This document shows positions 7,186-8,117 of a stretch of DNA of 8,117 nt, in pieces. The stretch is taken from assembly GCA_023145575.1 (NCBI GenBank), contig JAGLDN010000030.1, positions 1 through 8,117 of the forward strand, read 5' to 3'. Numbering within the stretch: the stretch's first letter is position 1; each line of letters begins with the position of its first letter. A program made the position numbers and the translations under genes. Under the pieces are notes generated by a model. It was not told where the DNA came from, made no database searches, and saw only the letters and a program-made list of their open reading frames with translations. The stretch is from Psychromonas sp. GTDB taxonomy: Bacteria > Pseudomonadota > Gammaproteobacteria > Enterobacterales > Psychromonadaceae.

Positions 7186-7192
7186 AAAGGAG
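7186..7192 (+). promoter_or_regulatory. Strong ribosome binding site of fliJ
   Basis: AAAGGAG lies 6 bases before the ATG at 7199 and is the strongest Shine-Dalgarno match in the operon. It decides the start over an in-frame TTG at 7193, which overlaps this site. fliJ is the only downstream gene here not overlapping its predecessor, so it may be translated more independently. Confidence 0.75.
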
Positions 7193-7198
7193 TTGAAT

Positions 7199-7645
7199 AT
7201 GCCCAACAATTCATTACAACTCGTGTATGAGCAAAGAGAAAAACAAGTTAATCTAGCATTAAAAGCTTATCAACAATCAAAAAAATTATTGTTTGAACAA
7301 CGCACCCAACTCTACAATCTGAACCAATATCGCCAACAATACATTGATCAATTAAGTCAAAAAGGTCAAGAAGGGCTCTCAATTGCAGATTTAAATAAAT
7401 ATAAGCAATTTATTGTGCAAATAGATTTAGGGGCAACAAACCAGCAAAAAAATATTGCCAAGTTTGAGTATGATGTTCAAGCGCATAAAAAAATGTGGGT
7501 GGAGAGCCAGGTAAAATGTAAAGCAATGGGCATTCTGATAGAGAAAAGAATGCTTAAAAAACAACACATTGAAAACAAAAAAGAACAACAACTACTTGAT
7601 GAAATTTGTCTTTTGAAATTCCTTGAAAAAAAACAAAAACTATGA
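7199..7645 (+). CDS. fliJ: Flagellar export protein FliJ
   Basis: FliJ is the small coiled-coil protein that sits in the centre of the FliI hexamer, like the gamma stalk of F1. It contacts FlhA and helps couple export to the proton motive force; it also escorts unloaded export chaperones. The 148 residues match the family length (about 147). The sequence is almost entirely polar and helix-forming, rich in Gln, Lys and Leu, with two long predicted helices (about 5-55 and 70-145). A short GLSIADLNKYKQF turn near 60-72 is typical of FliJ in gammaproteobacteria. Identification rests on position after fliI, length and coiled-coil character as much as on motifs. Its stop overlaps the next ATG (ATGA at 7642-7645), which suggests that a further gene was once coupled to it. 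Confidence 0.9.
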   Translation: MPNNSLQLVYEQREKQVNLALKAYQQSKKLLFEQRTQLYNLNQYRQQYIDQLSQKGQEGLSIADLNKYKQFIVQIDLGATNQQKNIAKFEYDVQAHKKMWVESQVKCKAMGILIEKRMLKKQHIENKKEQQLLDEICLLKFLEKKQKL

Positions 7646-7740
7646 AGCCTGCGATTAATTTCTCAACAGAAGTTTTTTCTCTCCACGTGACGCAAATATG
7701 TTTTATCGGTCTTAACCTTGGTTGTCAGATCAAGGTATAA
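7642..7740 (+). pseudogene. Possible truncated start of fliK
   Basis: An ATG overlaps the fliJ stop as ATGA, the coupled arrangement expected for the next gene in the operon. In related polar flagellar operons that gene is fliK, the hook-length control protein. The frame reads MKPAINFSTEVFS and continues to a TAA at 7738-7740 after only 32 codons. FliK N-termini are variable, so sequence alone does not prove the identity, and no FliK C-terminal export-switch domain is found in the remaining 377 bases in any frame. The most likely reading is a fliK interrupted by deletion or insertion soon after its start. A chance ATG is the alternative. Confidence 0.35.
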
Positions 7741-7741
7741 T
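7711..7741 (+). promoter_or_regulatory. Candidate MerR-type promoter with dyad in the spacer
   Basis: A perfect -10 box TATAAT (7736-7741) follows a weak -35 (CTTAAC 7711-7716 or TTAACC 7712-7717) with an 18-19 base spacer. That spacer contains the inverted repeat ACCTTG (7715-7720) / CAAGGT (7731-7736). A dyad filling an overlong spacer is the hallmark of MerR-family promoters such as CueR sites (ACCTTCC...GGAAGGT). No metal-resistance or efflux gene follows within the window, so if real it has lost its gene or drives something outside. The 10-base gap between half-sites differs slightly from classic CueR sites. Confidence 0.3.
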
Positions 7742-7916
7742 ATTTGACCTATCAAGGGTTAATGGAGGTTATTGCTTGTTGGTAAAATTAACGACAATAT
7801 GTTAATTCTTGTATGGATCCTCCTTTTTCGAATGTGGTAACGCATACCTACCTTTCGAGCCTTGCTTCACAGCGAAGGCGATTTGTAGCAACCAGGATCG
7901 TTATAAAATTTCAATC

Positions 7917-7936
7917 TATACCCATCATACCTGAAG
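7917..7936 (+). repeat. TATACCCAT-type interspersed repeat, copy 2
   Basis: The sequence TATACCCATCATACCTGAAG shares the core with the copies at 725-745 (minus) and 8098-8117 (plus). Similarity may go further downstream, through the stretch around CACCTCAGTGATTCATGTTC (7953-7972), which I recall as part of a longer Vibrionaceae intergenic repeat. That extension is from memory. Confidence 0.5.
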
Positions 7937-8097
7937 ATACTCGTTTCAAAGCACCTCAGTGATTCATGTTCAAGGTGAAATGCTTTCTTCTGTAGGATTA
8001 AAAAAAACTTTAACCATTTATTGTTATTCACTTTTTGAGTATTGCAACCCAAAAAATGATCTACTCAGTTGTCCCCAAAGGGCGAGTTTTAAAGACT

Positions 8098-8117
8098 TAT
8101 ACCCATGTTACTTCAAA
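8098..8117 (+). repeat. TATACCCAT-type interspersed repeat, copy 3, cut by window end
   Basis: The sequence TATACCCATGTTACTTCAAA is in the same orientation as copy 2, 181 bases further on, and is nearly identical to copy 1 (17 of 20). It continues past the window edge, so its full length is unknown. Confidence 0.5.

Larger units (their letters stand above)
7741..8117. other. Gene-free right flank with repeats
   Basis: No convincing coding region is seen in this stretch. A GGAGG (7764-7768) is not followed by a sustained frame. A stem-loop with one bulge (GCCTTGCT/AGCGAAGGC, 7859-7879) has no T-tract and does not look like a terminator. The only structured content I can support is the pair of TATACCCAT-type repeats listed separately and the sequence between them. 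A 61-codon minus-strand frame (8052-7867) runs through the repeat and is probably not a gene. Confidence 0.5.

Noticed and set aside
1791..7645. Lateral-type flagellar operon, in which fliJ is naturally the last gene
   Set aside because: It would explain the missing fliK, but FliG and FliF resemble the polar Vibrio/Shewanella proteins and the promoter is sigma-54 type at fliE with no lafK. Not fully excluded.
7859..7879. Stem-loop as a possible operon terminator
   Set aside because: The stem has a bulge, no T-tract follows on either strand, and it lies more than 200 bases after fliJ.
7867..8052. Open frame of 61 codons on the minus strand
   Set aside because: It runs through the TATACCCAT-type repeat and its neighbourhood, with no recognisable domain and no clear ribosome binding site. 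Frames like this are commonly created by intergenic repeats.
1..8117. A new defence, CRISPR, retron or biosynthetic system
   Set aside because: No repeat-spacer array, reverse transcriptase, nuclease or unknown multigene cassette is visible. All substantial genes are standard flagellar genes and the rest is IS debris or non-coding.

Overview
The window holds the basal-body and export part of a bacterial flagellar operon, fliE-fliF-fliG-fliH-fliI-fliJ, on the plus strand. It is flanked on the left by about 1.6 kb of transposon debris and on the right by about 0.5 kb of apparently non-coding, repeat-bearing DNA. The AT-rich sequence, the Vibrio/Shewanella-like FliG and FliF, the sigma-54-type promoter in front of fliE and the gene order all point to a marine gammaproteobacterium near Vibrionales, Psychromonas or Moritella. 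The flagellar type is polar. The amount of IS debris suggests a genome in a phase of IS expansion and decay, as in some host-associated Vibrionaceae. The taxonomic placement is inference.

Left region (1-1727): pieces of four unrelated IS families lie side by side. These are the open 3' end of an IS5-family transposase (plus), a broken IS66-family C-terminus (minus), a broken IS30-family N-terminus that keeps its start codon and ribosome binding site (minus), and an IS630-family transposase spread over three frames with several stops (plus). Only the IS5 piece has an undamaged reading frame, so it is probably the youngest. None of the usual upstream flagellar regulators (flrA/flrB/flrC) is present here.

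Centre (1728-7645): a sigma-54 (-24/-12) promoter with exact GG-N10-GC spacing precedes six intact, tightly packed genes. FliE joins the MS ring to the rod, FliF is the MS ring, and FliG is the rotor/switch protein. FliH, FliI and FliJ are the stator, ATPase and central stalk of the type III export apparatus. fliF/fliG, fliG/fliH and fliH/fliI overlap by 11, 4 and 8 bases. fliJ has its own strong Shine-Dalgarno sequence.

Right region (7642-8117): in polar operons of this group fliK normally follows fliJ. Here an ATG overlaps the fliJ stop but runs only 32 codons. After that I see no gene, only a possible MerR-type promoter dyad and two copies of a TATACCCAT-type repeat whose third copy lies at the edge of the IS30 remnant. 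Both edges of the flagellar block therefore look like rearrangement boundaries. I found no convincing previously undescribed system. The points most worth a second look are the two broken edges of an intact operon, the very regular glycine ladder and long tail of FliH, and the shared repeat at the breakpoints.
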